From an uncultured Clostridia bacterium (GTDB lineage: Bacteria; Bacillota; Clostridia; Oscillospirales; Acutalibacteraceae), in the NCBI GenBank assembly GCA_937875885.1, contig CALEIO010000116.1, positions 1 through 7,453 of the forward strand: a stretch of 7,453 nt of DNA, given 5' to 3'. The position numbers and the translations under genes were made by a program. Shown here piece by piece: positions 6,698 through 7,453 of the stretch. The notes under the pieces are model-generated. The model saw nothing but the letters and a program-made list of their open reading frames with translations. It was not told the DNA's origin and searched no databases. Position 1 is the first letter of the stretch. Every line of letters begins with the position of its first letter.

Positions 6698-7453
6698 ATG
6701 CTTCTAAAATCATTGGAGCTTCAAGGCTTCAAAACGTTTCCGGATAAAACCAAATTAACCTTTAATACAGGAATTACCGCTGTTGTCGGCCCCAACGGTT
6801 CAGGCAAGAGTAACATCAGTGATGCAATCCGATGGGTACTTGGTGAACAAGCACCCAAGAGCCTTCGCTGTACACGAATGGAAGATGTAGTTTTCAACGG
6901 TACAACAAGCAGAAAACAACAGGGATTTGCAGAAGTTACCCTTACAATCGATAACGCTGACAGAGCACTCCGTTTTGATGGCGATGTAGTTTCCGTAACC
7001 CGTCGTTTCTATCGCAGCGGTGAAAGTGAGTATCTTATCAACAAGACACAGGTTCGTCTTAAAGATATCAACGAGCTCTTTATGGATACAGGTCTCGGCA
7101 GAGATGGTTATTCTATGATCGGTCAGGGTAAGATTGACAGTATTGTATCTTCAAAAAGTGATGATAGACGTGAAATTTTTGAAGAAGCTGCAGGTATTTC
7201 CCGTTACAGATACAGAAAAACCGAAGCAGAAAGAAAACTTGCCCGCACAGAAGATAACCTCATCCGTCTTCGTGATATCGTTACAGAGCTTGAATCACGT
7301 ATCAAACCTCTTAAGATTCAGTCAGCAAAGGCACAGAGCTTCCTTGAATATTCCCAGGAGAAGCGTGGGCTTGAAATTGCTCTCTGGTTAGATACACTCA
7401 ACAAATCATCAGGTGAAATCAAAGCTCATGAAGATAAGATTGCAATCTGCGAA
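6698..7453 (+). CDS. smc: Chromosome partition protein SMC, N-terminal part (3' end outside window)
   Basis: SMC is the ATPase of the SMC-ScpAB condensin, which organises and helps segregate the chromosome by extruding DNA loops. Only the first 252 residues of a protein usually near 1,180 residues are present; the frame is open to the last base. The start LKSLELQGFKTFPDKT is the standard SMC N-terminus. Walker A is GPNGSGKSN (31-39), and IRWVLGEQAPKSLR follows at 44-57. The Q-loop region SMIGQGKID has Gln143, followed by REIFEEAAGISRYRYRK (158-174). From about residue 170 the sequence becomes charged and heptad-like, the beginning of the first coiled-coil arm. The ATG is preceded by AGGAAGG at 6683-6689, eight bases upstream, within the end of the radical SAM gene. 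The Walker B and signature motifs should lie in the missing C-terminal head. In many Gram-positive bacteria ftsY follows. Confidence 0.97.
   Translation, partial: MLLKSLELQGFKTFPDKTKLTFNTGITAVVGPNGSGKSNISDAIRWVLGEQAPKSLRCTRMEDVVFNGTTSRKQQGFAEVTLTIDNADRALRFDGDVVSVTRRFYRSGESEYLINKTQVRLKDINELFMDTGLGRDGYSMIGQGKIDSIVSSKSDDRREIFEEAAGISRYRYRKTEAERKLARTEDNLIRLRDIVTELESRIKPLKIQSAKAQSFLEYSQEKRGLEIALWLDTLNKSSGEIKAHEDKIAICE

Noticed and set aside
7134..7391. Plus-strand open frame of 85 codons near the right edge
   Set aside because: It lies in a different frame within smc, whose own frame is open from 6698 to the last base with clear SMC motifs.
1..7453. Mobile element, phage, defence system, CRISPR, tRNA or riboswitch
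   Set aside because: The window is filled end to end by recognisable core genes. I saw no repeats, transposase or integrase, cloverleaf, or gap large enough to hold such elements.

Overview
The window is 7.45 kb of chromosomal housekeeping DNA. It is fully coding on the + strand and most likely comes from a low- to mid-GC Gram-positive bacterium of the class Clostridia, perhaps a Ruminococcaceae/Oscillospiraceae-type gut organism. Three things support this: the gene order dprA-topA-trmFO followed by plsX-rnc-smc, a folate-dependent TrmFO, and an Elp3-like radical SAM gene between rnc and smc, which I associate with Clostridia. Placement below class is a guess.

Layout: the 3' end of dprA (1-608), topA (622-2694), trmFO (2694-4016), plsX (4019-5032), rnc (5025-5699), a radical SAM gene (5695-6693) and the 5' end of smc (6698-7453, running off the window). 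The widest gap between genes is 13 bases, and three junctions overlap by 1, 8 and 5 bases. I see no promoter, terminator, RNA gene, mobile element, CRISPR array or long repeat. The whole stretch looks like the interior of one polycistronic unit whose ends lie outside.

The genes cover DNA uptake and recombination (dprA), relief of negative supercoils (topA), tRNA m5U54 methylation (trmFO), the start of phospholipid synthesis (plsX), double-stranded RNA processing (rnc), a probable RNA-directed radical SAM enzyme, and chromosome condensation and segregation (smc). The order joins two blocks that are separate in Bacillus subtilis. The acpP gene often found between plsX and rnc is absent.

The observation most worth a second look is the start of the radical SAM gene. 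Its reading frame is closed by a TGA at 5686-5688. It has no ATG, GTG or TTG before the CxxxCxxC iron-sulfur motif. The codon at the expected start position is ATT (5695-5697), preceded by a GGAG Shine-Dalgarno-like core and overlapping the rnc stop codon. It is either a rare AUU start or a point change or error at an ATG. A standard gene caller would begin at ATG 5914 and lose the catalytic cluster. I found no convincing unknown multi-gene system here.
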